Shown: positions 1-12,255 of the stretch, piece after piece
Numbering within the stretch: the first letter of the stretch is position 1
How the letters are laid out: the number at the start of each line of letters is the position of its first letter
Notes under the pieces: generated by a model
Told to the model about the DNA's origin: nothing
The model's database searches: none
Seen by the model: only the letters and a program-made list of their open reading frames with translations
Made by a program: the position numbers and the translations under genes
Assembly: GCA_023053685.1 (NCBI GenBank)
Contig: JALIGW010000005.1
Coordinates: 32,917,480 to 32,981,479, forward strand
Reading direction: 5' to 3'
Source of the DNA: Diadophis punctatus similis
Taxonomy: Eukaryota; Chordata; Lepidosauria; Squamata; Dipsadidae
Length of the DNA stretch: 64,000 nucleotides

Positions 1-657
1 ATAAATAATAATACAAATCCAGAATTGGAAAAACAGCAACAGACAGCAAATGCTACCTCAGCAAAGAAGCAGAAGAAATAATGGACCACCTATTGTAGTT
101 TGTTGCTGCAAGAAGATCACACAGGATTACTACAAACAACAGCCCAACAAAGTAGCAACAATGATGCATTGGAATATCTGGAAGAAATACCATTTGCCTG
201 CTGAGGTACTGGTGTAACTGCAAAATAGACAAACAGAAAATGAAGAAGCTAAAGTGCTCTGGAACTTTAGAATTCAAACAGATAAGCACTTGCCACACAA
301 TAATCCAGATTTAACAATTGTTAATAAGAAAGACAAAGTCTAAGTCTCAGACATTGCACTGCCTGAAGACTGTAGAATAGAACATAAAAAACTGCAGAAA
401 ATCACATAATACAAAGATTTGCAAACAGAAGTAGTTTCCAAAATTTCCAAAACATCTGGAGAACCACTTAAAAACCATCAAAATCACCACTAGTCAATTG
501 CAAAAGGCAGCTTTACTTGGAACAGCTTACATTCAGCAATGATATCTTCAATACCATCAAACAACAAACCTCTCCCTATCCCACATTCTTGTGAAAAATT
601 TGATAGGTGGATAAAAGTGCTAAACCTGGTCTAAACATCTGGCAGACTGTAATGAAC
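1..657 (+). mobile_element. R4/Dong-like LINE, degenerate ORF 3' end
   Basis: Three-frame reading recovers the C-terminal part of a non-LTR retrotransposon ORF. Around 255-330 a frame reads VLWNFRIQTDKHLPHNNPDL, followed by degenerate matches to a 'D-x-A-x-P-x-D-C-R' and 'Y-x-D-L' pattern that I associate with the end of R4/Dong-clade ORFs. Stops and frameshifts show it is dead. It ends directly in an (AAT)n array, which fits the TAA-repeat target preference of Dong-type elements. The left end lies outside the window. Clade assignment is from remembered motifs and is less certain than the LINE call. Confidence 0.6.
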
Positions 658-658
658 C

Positions 659-752
<94 letters not shown>
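658..752. repeat. (AAT)n microsatellite
   Basis: About 31 uninterrupted AAT units directly after the LINE 3' end. The poly-N and poly-L frames across it are artefacts of the repeat. Confidence 0.97.
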
Positions 753-754
<2 letters not shown>

Positions 755-926
755 CATTGACAAAATCACGATCTGTCAGTTGCAAAAGGCCACCGTACTT
801 GGATCTGCGCGCATCATACGAAAATACATCACACAGTCCTAGACGCTTGGGAAGTGTTCGACTTGTGATATAGTGATACGAAATCCAGCATATAAATCTC
901 GTTTGCTGTGTATTACATTTTTTGTG
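753..926 (+). mobile_element. Second R4/Dong-like LINE 3' terminal fragment
   Basis: A short 3' fragment beginning just after the (AAT)n array. It contains a region ending in 'AAAAGGCCACCGTACTTGG' that is a diverged copy of the segment near 505-525 in the preceding element. It runs through a short 3' UTR into another (AAT)n tract, so two 3' ends lie head to tail, each bounded by trinucleotide repeats. Confidence 0.55.
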
Positions 927-946
927 AATAAATAATAATAATAATA

Positions 947-1000
<54 letters not shown>
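927..1000. repeat. (AAT)n-(GAT)n compound microsatellite
   Basis: About 7 AAT units change in phase to about 18 GAT/ATG units without interruption. The single-base change within one trinucleotide frame suggests local expansion of a mutated unit. Confidence 0.95.
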
Positions 1001-1002
1001 TA

Positions 1003-1180
1003 TTATAGTTTGTCTCACAGTCAGCCAGATGTTTAGGTTGGATACAACATTTTTATCCACTTATTGAGCACTTCTTCTATCCCACATCCTTGGGGAGGAT
1101 TCGATAGGTGGATAAAAATGCCAAATCCAGATCACCTTGTGACAAGATAGGCAACAGACACATTTTAATAAATAAAAACA
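1003..1180. mobile_element. Third fragment of the same LINE-tail family
   Basis: The segment with 'CTATCCCACATCCTTGGGG' and 'GATAGGTGGATAAAAATGCC' repeats the sequence around 570-625 of the first copy and recurs near 58680-58735. Its boundaries are approximate. Confidence 0.5.
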
Positions 1181-1235
1181 AACATTTTGGCTGACTGTGT
1201 GAACAACAATAAGTCTCCTGGCTACCGAAGCTTGC

Positions 1236-1266
1236 ACCTCCCTCCCTCCCTCCCTCCCTCCCTCCC
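1236..1266. repeat. (CCCT)n microsatellite
   Basis: Seven tandem CTCC/CCCT units. Confidence 0.9.
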
Positions 1267-3519
1267 AAATCCATGTTTGATAAATCACAAGAATTTATCA
1301 TGTAGCACAATAAATCAAAACCAAATAAATGATATTTGACCAATGCAAACCAGTAAGCTTCATGCCTGATTAATTGTTCCACCTGAGTTTCCTACATTTA
1401 AATTTAACAGCTTACCTTCTACATTTAGAGTAGACTTTCTGGTATCCTTCACATGATTTGGACTGCAATTCTCTTGAATCTGAATTCTGGCTGGACTGAT
1501 GTGGCCAAAGTTCAAAACAACTGGACTAGGGGTTTAATTATCTGGATGTTAGAGTCACTGAGCCTCTTTAATTTTTTTTAATTCGCCTGGACACTTCAGC
1601 CAATATTTTATGCCTGAGCAGTAATAGAAAATAATTACAGGATAAAAATATCTGTATTTTCTAGGTCTTATTGTAAAATTCCTAGTACATTAGCAGATAT
1701 GGTTGAAACCCACCGAGAAAGCTCAGTGACTCTTCAGCAATTAACGGATGACATCTTTGAGTCATTTCCACCGCTCTAGGTCCCAGTTTCCTACTGCTAC
1801 AGTTGCAAGATTTCTGTTTTCCCATCACAGCAAAAAGCTGAAACTGAAAGCTGCAGTGAAAAGCACATAGTGATGCTGTTGATATGTTGACTGGGGATTC
1901 AGTTTGCATCTATTTGATAATGCTGTTAGAAAATAGATTAAACTCATTAAAATGCAGTTTATATACAACAGGAAAACAATCTAATAAAATTCTGTAGAAA
2001 AAGGATCCTATCATAATACTGGGAAAAGTGTCTGATTAAAACAACATAATATAATTTAATATGCACAGATGTTAAAACCTACAAAGTTTTTTTTAAAAAA
2101 GAAATGTATATAATTCTGATGACCAAGTCACAAGAGATCGTACTCAGAAACTCGATAATGACATGCATCTTTTCGTGTTGATTTTACTAGAGTTAGAAGA
2201 AGTTGAGATTATTTTGAGAGAATTGAAATGAAGGAAAATGGAAAACATTGTTTTCTTGCCGTGTTTTGTGATTCTCCTGGAAAGAACACTACCCATCCCT
2301 GATGAGATATAGATGTTCTTGGTGAGACAGTTCATATATTTGAACATCAGGCAAAAAGAAGACATAGATACTTAGTTGCTTATGTGTCCAACCACAGGGC
2401 AAATGAAATACTTGTTATTCTCCTTTTCTTTCTCCTTACCATTTTGACTATGCCAAGCCACTCAATTTTTCACTTCAGTTTTCTCTAAGACACTGCAGAT
2501 CTCTGCTTGATTTATCCAGTCTCCTTTTGAGTTTAACTTTTTGAAACAAATCCAAATCAAATTATCCATCCACTCTCTCTTTCTCTCAAACGCTGATGTA
2601 CCAAAACCACGATTGCTAGATTTTATTACATTCAGTAGTTGAAAAGCATTTGTTGTTGTTGTTTTTTGGAAAGGTTGTTCTGGAAAATCATTGAAGACCT
2701 GCATAACCATTTTCCCTTAGTTTTTCAAAACTAGAAGTACATTCTGGATTGTCTCACTTTGTTGTGGATTTTGAATAAGCGTGGTGCTTTTTTCTGTGCA
2801 GTACAGTATAAAAATACAGACCCAGTATAATTAGAATTTCAGGCATGGCCTGTGGGATCTAGTGATTTGGACATATTTTATTTAACTGGCTTAGTAAAAG
2901 GTAATATTCAGCAGCTGTGATCTATAGCAGAATTACAATTTTCAGGGTCAAGGAGGGATTTTGATATTAGGAGGTTGGGCAGAATTGCTGTAAAAATCTC
3001 ATGAGCTGTCGTTAAAAATAAATGAGAAAATAGGTTATCCAAGAGTCATTGTAAGGGAAAAATCAATAGGCAGTGTCTATTCACTTGGGCGATCAAAATC
3101 CTTGAAATTTGAACAAAAGTTTCACGTTTAGTGGGCTATAGGTTTTGAAATGTAAGTATGGAATGCTCAGCGGATACAAATTCATTGTGCCCTGCATTCA
3201 AACAAGATGGAGCAAATCTTTTAAAGATGTACTTTTTTCTTCTTGGTACTGGATATTAGCTACTAAATTAGACATGTAAAATAGTTTACAATGAAACTAT
3301 TTCAAACTATAGAAGAAATTTTAGTTTGTTGATAAGAAATTTCCCATTCAAACAGTATTCATAAATTCACCAACCTCTGACCATATCAGTCTATGTTTAT
3401 ATCTGTATATTGCCACACAGGTATGCACATATACTGCCCTTTAAAATAAAGACATATGATAAATTTCTCATTTCTTCAGCAAAAGACAAAACACAGATTA
3501 TAGAAATGACAAAAATTGG
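1267..3519. other. AT-rich non-coding DNA, nothing recognised
   Basis: No coding region, RNA gene or clear repeat boundary seen. A short (TTG)n run lies near 2651-2665. Open frames here are short and lack recognisable domains. Confidence 0.6.
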
Positions 3520-3665
3520 TAACATTTCTTTTTATTTATCTATTTTATATTACCGCCCATCTCACCAAAAGCAACTCTGGGCAATGTACAAGCTAAGAAT
3601 ATTGAATGAATATGTAAAATTACTATTATCATTAATTATCAAAACATTAAAAACTATAAAAAAAC
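3520..3665 (+). mobile_element. LINE/CR1-type 3' end with 'ACCGCCC' motif
   Basis: Contains TTTATTTATC, then 'ATTACCGCCCATCTCACC' and 'GACTCTGGGCAATGTACA'-like sequence. This is the same class of 3' tail seen at 12952 and 57900. It is diverged and its boundaries are approximate. Confidence 0.5.
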
Positions 3666-5369
3666 AAAACAAAAAAGTAGAAATGGGCAAGTGTGAGTAA
3701 TTCTGATTTCAATTGATTGCCTGCTACAATACAAATATTCAAAGCAATGGCAGGCTTTTTAATATAATTTTTATCTTGTGAGTTTAGCTATCAGAAGAAG
3801 ACAAAACAAGAATTATTTTTTTATGTTCATAGCCTTTCCTTTTATATAGATTGCTAGGTAGGATGTTCGTACTTCTCAAAACTACTTTTTGAATTTTGTG
3901 ACCTAGTTCCCAAATACCAGACTCTGCTTTCATTCTGCAGGCAATGGGATAAAGAAAACTCTGAATCTCAGCCTTTGCGAATAGTCTTCAAGATATGTTG
4001 AGCTACAAGTCCCATTATTTCCAGTTAACATGGCCATTAAAGAACTGCATGTTTATCTCTTGATAGGAAATCAGAGTGAGATAAAATCACTGGTTCTGTA
4101 TATGATGCATTTCTTTTGGAACTTATTTTATTTACAATAAATATATACCCCCAGGAAAATAAGATAAAAAATACACATTATGTGTTTTTTATAAAAAACA
4201 TATTATACACAGATAAATTCAGAAAGGGAATTCTTACACTTAAACAAGGACCAATTCTTATACTTAAACAAGGACCAATACATATTCCATTTAGTTCCAA
4301 AAGATATCTAAAAAGCATCACCTTAGACATGCTAGAAACAGGCAAACATCAAATGCACACTCAAGTTTCTTCTCAAGTTTGAGAAGAAATTAAGTTTTCC
4401 AAGTAATGTAGCAACACTTAGCATGTCAAAAACTATGGCCTCTGATATAAAATATATAGACATGAAGATTGGTAAATGTTGCTTGTGATGGAATGAAAGA
4501 GATAAATGAAATTAAACAAACTTTTCTTTGCCATCTGACATAGACACACATATACATATACATGAGAAGGCCAGTAATTAGTTTAACTAAAAGAGGAGAA
4601 ATTGTACCATTTACTGAGAACTAGGCAGAGAAACATTTTAAATGGAATATAAATGCCTTGTAGTATTCTCTGCTTCCCCCACCAAAATTACCAGATAAAT
4701 GTAATCTGCTTGTCATTACAAACCATGAAATGATCATTCCTTAGAATGGATATTTATCTATTTGTTACATACTGGTACCTAAGGTAATTAATTAATAACT
4801 CTTTCAGCAGTTAACATTTCCATATACTAATATTGATTAAAAGGTAATTGAAGCCACAGTTGAATTGGTTGACTAATAATAAATTGAAATATAATTTCAG
4901 CCCAAAAGAGCATCTTTAACAAAGATTGTTGCTCATAAAAAGAAGCACATTTTTATTGCTGTGAATACTAATTTGTCTCCAACTTCCATTTCAGTACCAA
5001 AAATTATTAGAATGACAGTCTTACAAGCACTCTTGAAAAACAGAATTGTGGGAGAAACCTTAACTGCTTCAAATCAAATATATATATATATTTTTGAGCT
5101 ACCATGGAAATCAAAGATTTTATCACAAACAGTGATTTGGAAGACTTCACAGGATTAAAATAGTCTTAGAATTGGCTATGGAACAAGATAGATGCTCCTC
5201 AGTGGTATAAGATGTCACACAACCTATACTGTACCTACAGTTGAACTGTAATGTTTTTATCCCCCCCCAATATTATTTTATAAATAAATCAGAGAAACAA
5301 ACATGCCTAATAGTATTTTCTCTTCCGATTTTATCCACAACAACAACTCTGTGAAATCCCAATGGTGCT
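3666..5369. other. AT-rich non-coding DNA
   Basis: Nothing coding recognised. A perfect tandem of about 20 bp (TTAAACAAGGACCAAT core) occurs twice near 4240-4278. A short homopolymer C tract lies at 5262-5269. Confidence 0.55.
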
Positions 5370-5470
5370 TTCCGTTAAAAGGCAACTGGACTTTCTCGTT
5401 TTGTTTGAAGACATTTTGCTTCTCATCCAAGAAGCTTCTTCAGTTCTGACTGAATGGTGGAGAATGGAAT
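5370..5470. repeat. Interspersed repeat fragment, class unknown
   Basis: The stretch 'CATCCAAGAAGCTTCTTCAG' and flanks looks like a dispersed vertebrate repeat (possibly Penelope-like or RTE-like). I cannot assign a family from one copy. Confidence 0.35.
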
Positions 5471-5689
5471 GATTGGTCATTGAGGCCATTGGAGGTTTAT
5501 CTGTGCCCTCAAGTTCACCTGAATCCTATAGTCTGAATTTTTTTTCCTGGAAATCCGATCATATTCCTGCATCATTCAAAGGGTGTTCATCCCAAAGTGA
5601 ATGGGTTGTGTCTATAGTTACAAGTTGTGAGAACAATATATGCCATAAGACCTTGACCAGGTTATCTGAAGGACCATCTTCTTCCCAGT

Positions 5690-5960
5690 TACATCCATCC
5701 AACCCACTAGAGTGAGGAGGCAGGGAATGTTGTGGGTCCCCTTTCCTAAGGAGGTACATCTGGCAGGACCCAGAAGAAGATCCTTCTCTGTGGTGGCTCT
5801 CTCCCTGTGAAAAATTAGAGATTAGACTGCCCCCCACACTTTGAGACTCTTTTGCAAGGCCTGAAGGCCTGATTTGTCAATGGGCTTGGGAATCCAGAGT
5901 GGTATGGAGCCCATCAAATGCCTTGCTTGAGTGATTGCTGTCACCAGGTGGGTGCAGGGT
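5690..5960 (+). mobile_element. CR1-like LINE, ORF2 C-terminal remnant
   Basis: Forward translation gives a degenerate 'RRRSFSVVA' followed by an 'F-x-K-A-L-K' type pattern, typical of the end of CR1-clade ORF2 proteins. Several stops are present. An AT-rich tail with AATAAA follows near 5999. Confidence 0.5.
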
Positions 5961-7861
5961 TATTGTTTTTTGTTCATATATACATTTATATATTTATACA
6001 ATAAATTGTCCTACACAGTCACAAATCTGGAATATTGTACAGCGATTTTGTTGTTTTGTTCTGTGTCTTTGTATGTTAGACAGAACAGCTCGCCATCCCT
6101 ATCATCTGATAGCCTTGCCACTTTGTTCTATTCCCAATGATTACCTTCTACAGCCTTGAAACCAGAAAAAGAATTGTTTCCTTTGTAGTTAGGAGCTGAA
6201 ATACCAAGTTGGTAGTTAAGCACTCCATATAACATTCCAGAAATGGGACATAAATGCTACAAGTTCCAACTAAATAGGTGAGGTGGAATTATGTACCAGC
6301 ATGAAATCCTGAATATGGAATTTGTCCAGTTGAGGTATAATTTGTCTCTATTAGGATTAGTTATCATATAGTTAGAGTAAAACATTTTGATATCAAATCT
6401 TTCCATTATCAAAACAAGAGAGAAATGAAAAGCAAGCCTTCCATCTAAAAGAATTGGGCATCTGGCCCTTACCACATCATTTGCAGGTGAAAGAAACATA
6501 AAGATTTGAACTAAATATCATTATTAATAGTCTTGAATTAGAGTCACAATAGTTTCTTGAATTGTTTCATACTTGCTTCTTAGCTTTTGTAAAAAAAAAA
6601 GTCACATCTGGAATTATTGGGTTCTTGTGTGCCTGTTTTAATTGGTTTTACTCCAGCCTGACAAGATGAAGTTTGACATTCTATGGCACTGGTGATGAAT
6701 AAAAACTGGAAAATTGTGTAAAGAGAATCCCCCAATTCCATATAGGAAAATATGTGTCTCAACTAACCACTTGACAGCAATGCTAACTGCATGAACCCAT
6801 AGCTGCAGACAGATCTTTTGAAGACTGCTTCAACATGAGGACAGTTGACAAATTACTCATAGTTTGAACATCCATTTGTGCAATGAAGTGGAGCTTGGGC
6901 TTGATGTATTAGCTAAAGCATTGCCCTTGTTTGGCATGTGGACCATATACTATAACATTATGTTTTAGTAAGATGGAGAAAAGTTAACACTGAATGCTGA
7001 AGTACTAGAAAATGTAAACTAGAAAATGTGAATTTTATAGCCATCCTATTTGGCCGTTTCATTCACTAGCTGTGGTTGAAATGTATGGCCGAAATTTTAC
7101 CATAGTTATTCTAATTGTTGTTGGTTGGTTTTTCTCAGCTGCTATATGTATTATTTATGATTTTGCTATATTGTTTTTAACCTTGGTTTTTAAGCATGGT
7201 TAGCCCCCCAGTGTCATGTATTTTAGACTGCCATATACATTGCACAAATGAATAAATACATTTTATTTTTAAAAAGCAGGATATGTAAAAGCCCAAAAGC
7301 CATTTATATGCTATGTATTCATGGATCAAGATGGATCTTGAGACTGATATAAGCTCTTTGAGGCAGTCCAGACAAGAAGCACAACCAAGAGCATTAGCAC
7401 TCACTATCTTTATTGTGAAAATATTTGTCTCCTCCTCCCTTTTTAGTCTCTGGAAGGTTAAGGAGGGTGCACTCTGAAATGTTTCTCTCACCTATGGCCT
7501 GAGCTGCCTCTTACCAGGCTTTGCGTAGGCTGTGGGTCTTCCTCCTGTCCCCCAAGGTGTTTCCCAAATATTATCATAAACCCAAATGTGAACTTCTCAG
7601 TGATGCATGACATTGCTACTCACTCAACCAGGGGAAGAGTCATGCAAGGTAGACATCTTTAATAAAGTTTCAAAAATAATTCATTTTTACAGCTGATTTT
7701 TGCTTAAACATACATTTTTTGTAAGTTAATAACAAAAAACTCTCAGTCACCTCAGTAATTTTGTCTTCAAGCCAATCACATTTTTTTCATTATGAAATAT
7801 TAGAAAGGGGGGAAGTGGTATTTAAAGTATGTATTTTTTAAAAAATAGTTAAAACGTATTA
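5961..7861. other. AT-rich non-coding DNA, nothing recognised
   Basis: Only short, domain-less open frames. No repeat boundary resolved. Confidence 0.55.
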
Positions 7862-8533
7862 CAGGCAATCCTTGACTAACAACCGTTCATTTAGTGACTG
7901 TTCAAAGTTACAATGGCACTGACAAAAGTGACTTATGACTGTTTTCAGTTACAACCTTTGCAGCATCCCCATGATCATGTGATCAAAATTCCGATGCTTG
8001 GCAACTGGTTCACAAGTATGATCATTGCTGTGTCCCAAGGTCATGTGATCACCTTTTGCGACCTTCTGATAAGCAAAGTCAATGGGGAAGCCAGATTCAC
8101 ATAACAATAGAGTTACTCACTTATCAACTGAAGTGATTCACTTAACAACTTCAGATTCTTCAGATTACTAGAGTTGGAAGGGACCTTGTAGGTCATCTAG
8201 TCCAACCCCCCACTCAAGCAGGAGTCCCTACACCATTTCAGACAAATGGCAGTCCAATCTCCTTTTGAAAGTCTCAAGTGTTGGAGCTCTCACAACCTCC
8301 GTAGGCAAGCTGTTCCACTGGTTGATCGCTCTCACTATCAGAAAGTTTCTCCTTATTTCCAGGTTGAATCTCTCCTTGGTCAGTTTCCATCCATTATTCC
8401 TTGTCTGGCCTTCTGGTGAAAGCATTGAAACTGAGGCAAGAAACATCGTAAAATGGGGCAAAACTCACTTAAGTGTCTCACTTAACAACAGAAATGTTGG
8501 GCTCAGTTCTGGTCATAAGTTGAGGACTACCTG
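7862..8533. mobile_element. Pogo/Tigger-like MITE interrupted by CR1
   Basis: Bounded by TA on both sides, with inverted ends 'CAGGCAATCCTTGACTAAC' and the complement of 'AAGTTGAGGACTACCTG'. The interior matches the copy at 30251-30598 (AAAGTTACAATGGCACTGA, TTTGCGACCTTCTGATAAGC, AATGGGGAAGCC). The TA target and 'CAGGTAGTCC'-type ends suggest a mariner/Tigger-like non-autonomous element. A CR1 fragment splits it near 8157-8440. Confidence 0.75.
8157..8440 (-). mobile_element. CR1 LINE 3' end (ORF2 C-terminus)
   Basis: Minus-strand translation from about 8461 to 8228 reads a CR1 ORF2 C-terminal signature, including RRNFLIVRAINQWNSLPTEVV and an 'F-K-R-R-L-D' tail. On the plus strand the matching DNA has the familiar 'GTTGGAAGGGACCTTGTAGG' CR1 3' sequence. 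The element is 5'-truncated, as most CR1 copies are, and sits inside the MITE at 7862-8533, so it is the younger insertion. Confidence 0.85.
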
Positions 8534-9484
8534 TATTGGAACAACTTACTAAGTGACAAGTTATATTTATTTAATTTACCATATTCCTAAACATTTTTAG
8601 CTGCTATTCCTAAAAACAAAAACATACATTTAGGAAATATGTAACATGGTGCTTATCTAAAGAAAAAAGACACCCGAAGTCTATATAATTCATACAACAC
8701 TAAAAGCTATAGTTTATATATAATGAAACTATAACATTTCTTTATATTGTCAGAATGATTGCTATTTGCAGTTTCCATATTGATTCCAACAGCTTAATTC
8801 ATTTGCCTTCACTACAGCTCCCAATTGCCACTTCAAACAAACTTGTAGATCAATCTTATTTTCAGAAGTATTAATGATTGAAGTTCATTATGCATAGACT
8901 GTACCATCTCCAGCCACTATGTTGTTTTTTAATATACAGTATATGGGCAAACGTAATCATAAATAGGTCTGTGAGAGGGAATAAGTGAGAAAGTTTATTT
9001 CACTTGGGTGATGTCAAGAATTGCAAGGATGCCTTTGATTGAAACCTATTCATTAAGTAAAGTTAAGGCATTGCTTATTTCATTAATGGGGTTAAATTCT
9101 GTTTAAACCGCAATCTAATTTTAGTATAGAATATTTTTAATACCTGCTATCCTTGGACAGATACTGAAGTTCTGGTGCCTGCTAGCAACAACTATTTATT
9201 GCTTCTTCTTTTAAGGAAAAAAAAAAGATAATCTGACAATGACTGAGCCTCTACCACTTTTGCATCTTAACATAATTTCCTACTATTGGTGAAATACTCA
9301 CCTGATTGTGTAATGATAAATAGCAAGTAATTATTGCTGTCATTAAAAAAATAAACTCTGAATTTTTCTGACAAATGACAGAAAGAAAGAAAAGAAACCT
9401 CTGTTCTTTCAGTCAGAAAAGGATTTTGGAATGGCCAAAGGATCCTTTAGTGCTATTTTGAGAAACAGTGATACATTCAAATAT
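8534..9484. other. AT-rich non-coding DNA, nothing recognised
   Basis: No coding or repeat feature resolved. Confidence 0.55.
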
Positions 9485-10010
9485 TGGTAGTCCTTGCTTA
9501 ACCATTACCAACCACCACTGGGACCTGCAACTCTGTCATTAAGGGTGATGGTCACTAAATGAAAAATCACATTACTATGCCAGACACACAACCTAACTTC
9601 TGTTTCCATTGTTAAGTGAATCACTACAGCAGGGGTGTCAAACTTGATTTCATTGAGGGTCGCATCAGGGTTGTGTTTGCCTCGGGGGGGGGGCATAGCC
9701 AGGGTGAGCATGACCAGCTCAATGTCACTCGTGTTGAGGGCACCCGTTGTGGCCGGAGTGCTCTGCCAGCGAAAACAGGCTCCGTTTTCAGCTGTGACGG
9801 CCTCCTGCAATCCTCTGCCAGTGAAAACGGAGCTCAGAAAGGTTGCATGTGGCCCTCCTGAGCTCTGTTTTCACTGGAAGAGGCAGGCCGGTCCTTTGCT
9901 GTTTCCAGGGCAGCCCCACCGGTCAGATTTAAACATCCTATGGGCCAGATTCGGCCAACGGGCCTTGAGTTTGACACCCCTGCATTGAAATCATGAAGTG
10001 AGACAATATG
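9485..10010. mobile_element. Pogo/Tigger-like MITE split by hAT MITE
   Basis: 'GGTAGTCCTTGCTTAACCAT' at the left and 'GTTAAGTGAATCAC' before 9630 belong to the same family as 7862-8533. The right remainder (9983-10010) is short and diverged. Confidence 0.5.
9630..9982. mobile_element. hAT-like MITE, CAGGGGTGTCAAACT ends
   Basis: Terminal inverted repeats CAGGGGTGTCAAACTTGA and its complement at the right end (GAGTTTGACACCCCTG). Same termini as the 124-bp element at 63457-63580. The interior is GC-rich with no transposase. The 8-bp target duplication is not clear here. Confidence 0.8.
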
Positions 10011-10156
10011 TGACTATATTTATACATATATTGTATTTTTTCTAGGTATACTACTACTATCATAATGCTGCCTCCTTTACTACCTATTTTTGTCACCTGG
10101 GTCTACTACTTTTAATTTTCCATTTTCTTCCAATTTAATCGCTATTGCTTATCTTA

Positions 10157-10366
10157 CCAGCAGTTCAGCTTACCAGCAGTTCAGCTGTTCAAATCTCACC
10201 GGCTCAAGGTTGACTCAGCCTTCCATCCTTCCGAGGTCGGTAAAATGAGGACCCAGATTGTTGGGGGCAATATGCTGAACTCTGTAAACCGCTTAGAGAG
10301 TGCTGTAAAGCACTATGAAGCGGTATATAAGAAAAGTGCTATTGCTATTGCTATTGCTATAACTTG
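10157..10366 (+). mobile_element. Sauria-type SINE, 5'-truncated
   Basis: Contains the GTTCAAATCTCACCGGCTCA box-B-like segment, TGACTCAGCCTTCCATCCTT, AAAATGAGGACCCAGATTGT and TGTAAACCGCTTAGAGAG, shared with copies at 12419, 18832 and 54134. It ends in a (TATTGC)n-type tail. The tRNA head is missing or replaced by a short duplication (CAGCAGTTCAGCTTAC). Confidence 0.85.
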
Positions 10367-10370
10367 CAAT

Positions 10371-11084
10371 TTCACTTCCACATTCTCCATTAACTCGGCT
10401 TGCTGGAAGCCAATTGTGATGCATGCAAATGGCAATCACATGAGAGCAGTACACTGCAATGGTACAATGCACGCCATTTGTGAAGCACCCAATGGCAATC
10501 ACACGATCACAGAATGCTGCAATTGCTGTAAATGTAAGGATTGGTTGTGGGTTCCCCCCCCCCAACCATTGCAACTCTTCATGGTCACTAAAAAACACAG
10601 AAGGCAAACTCTATCTGCAGTGGTTCCTAGCATCTTATGGTGCTTAAAACAGTGGTGCTCTCAACTCTCACCAAACAAACTCTTTATAGCACGTAAAGCA
10701 GGCAAGAAATCTTTAAAGTCTGAAATAGACTTGGAAAGTAATATTTTATCCATTTTCATACAAATCATTGTGAGTAAATAATGTCTTCAGCTGTCATGGC
10801 ATCGTTATTTAGTGCTGTGTAAAGACAATTCAGTTCATTGACAAAATCCCTTTGTTATTCAAAAAATGCATTAGAAGATCAACGCCTCAGGATACACATA
10901 CTTGGCCAAATAGGGCAAGAAGCACTTTCAGTTACTGAGCTAAAGAACAATATCTTTAAAACTAGGGGGTGTCTTTTTTGATTTGTCAACAAAGGCATTG
11001 ATTTTTAATTGTCTTTATTGAGAGATGTGTTGTGCATATGCTGCTCTCTTCTGGCTACCTCTCTAATCTGTAACATGTAAATTT
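10371..11084. other. Non-coding DNA with internal dyads
   Basis: Repeated words such as CAATGGCAATCACA at 10489-10505 and similar near 10430 suggest an old repeat. No gene recognised. Confidence 0.4.
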
Positions 11085-11133
11085 ATAAGAGATATATATG
11101 TATATGTATGTGTGTGTGTGTGTACATATATAT

Positions 11134-11178
<45 letters not shown>
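11085..11178. repeat. (GT)n / (AC)n compound microsatellite
   Basis: TATATATGTATATG, (TG)n, a palindromic TACATATATATGTA centre, then about 22 CA units. GT and AC blocks on one strand form an inverted arrangement. Confidence 0.95.
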
Positions 11179-11179
<1 letters not shown>

Positions 11180-11459
11180 TTGAACAATGGTGAGACTGCT
11201 CTCTTGGCCATATTGTTCAAAAGAAATTTAAGTTTAGGATTGTGCATCTCATTCCAATATTGACATTATTGTGCTAAAATGGCAAGGTTTGTTTTTTCCT
11301 TATATTGATCTATTATAAATGCAGTAAAGCTATTTTGAAGAAAAGGGGCTCTTTATAAAAAATTTTACTTGAAAAAATCTATAGAAAGGGGAAAAAACAG
11401 CAAGTTTTGTTGTCTTGGATCTGGAGTGGATTGAAAGAACACTGTGAAATCATCTAGGA

Positions 11460-11750
11460 CAGTGATGGTAAACCTTTTTGGCACCGAGTGCCGAAAAGGA
11501 AGTACTTCGCACGCACACATGCGCACGTTCGTCTGGGCCGTGACCAGGAAGAAGAGTTGCCCAGGGGGCATGTGTGTGCCAAAAAATGTACTTCCAGTTT
11601 CCAGCAGTGCTGCACGCACAAAGGCCAGCTGATCATCGCGTGTGCATGCACGCCAGAAACCTGGAAGAAGAACGGCCGACACCACGCGTGCCAGGTGACA
11701 TGGCTTTGCGTGCCACTTCGGGCACACGTGCCATAGGTTTGCCATCACGG
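11460..11750. mobile_element. hAT MITE with 8-bp TSD ATCTAGGA
   Basis: Terminal inverted repeat CAGTGATGGTAAACC / complement GGTTTGCCATCACGG. It is flanked by perfect 8-bp duplications ATCTAGGA at 11452-11459 and 11751-11758, the hAT hallmark. The interior is GC-rich with no transposase. The larger element at 48667-49618 belongs to the same family. Confidence 0.92.
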
Positions 11751-11945
11751 ATCTAGGATCTGGGAACAGAAGAACATCCTATTGCCATAAAAGCTAAACA
11801 GATCTTAACTGAAAGTCCTCCATTAGGACATGAAGGAGACAGTCATCTTGCTGTTGCGGACTCCACCTTCCAAATTAATAATGTGTATTTATATTATCCC
11901 CCTTCAAAGCTATATGATATGACAACTATTATATAATCTTGGGCT

Positions 11946-12255
11946 CAGTGGTGGGTTCCTACCGGTGCGGTCTTGCCTGTTCGTCGCTGCAGAGCCGAAG
12001 AAGCTGTTGGCATTCCCGGCGCGGGTCTTCCCGCGCCCGCTTTCCCTGCCCGCCGGGACTCCGCCATTTGCGTTGTTTTGCCCTCTGCGCAAGCAGAACG
12101 CTTTGCGCATGCGCAGAGGGCAAAAGAACGCAAATGGTGGCATCCCGGCGGGCGGGGAAAGCGGGCGGGGGAAGCCCTGCGCCGCAAACGCTAACAGCTT
12201 CTTCGGCTCTGCGGCAATGAACAGGCAAGACCGCACCGATAGGAACCCACCACTG
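11946..12255. mobile_element. Foldback hAT MITE with TSD CTTGGGCT
   Basis: Starts CAGTGGTGGGTTCCTACCGG and ends with the complement. It is flanked by identical CTTGGGCT at 11938-11945 and 12256-12263. The two halves are inverted copies almost throughout, with arms about 140 bp each and the centre near TTTGCGCATGCGCAGAGG. The whole element can fold into one long hairpin. The many overlapping open frames on both strands are products of the palindrome and high GC. Confidence 0.93.

Noticed and set aside
576..873. Poly-Asn and poly-Leu frames
   Set aside because: Translations of (AAT)n.
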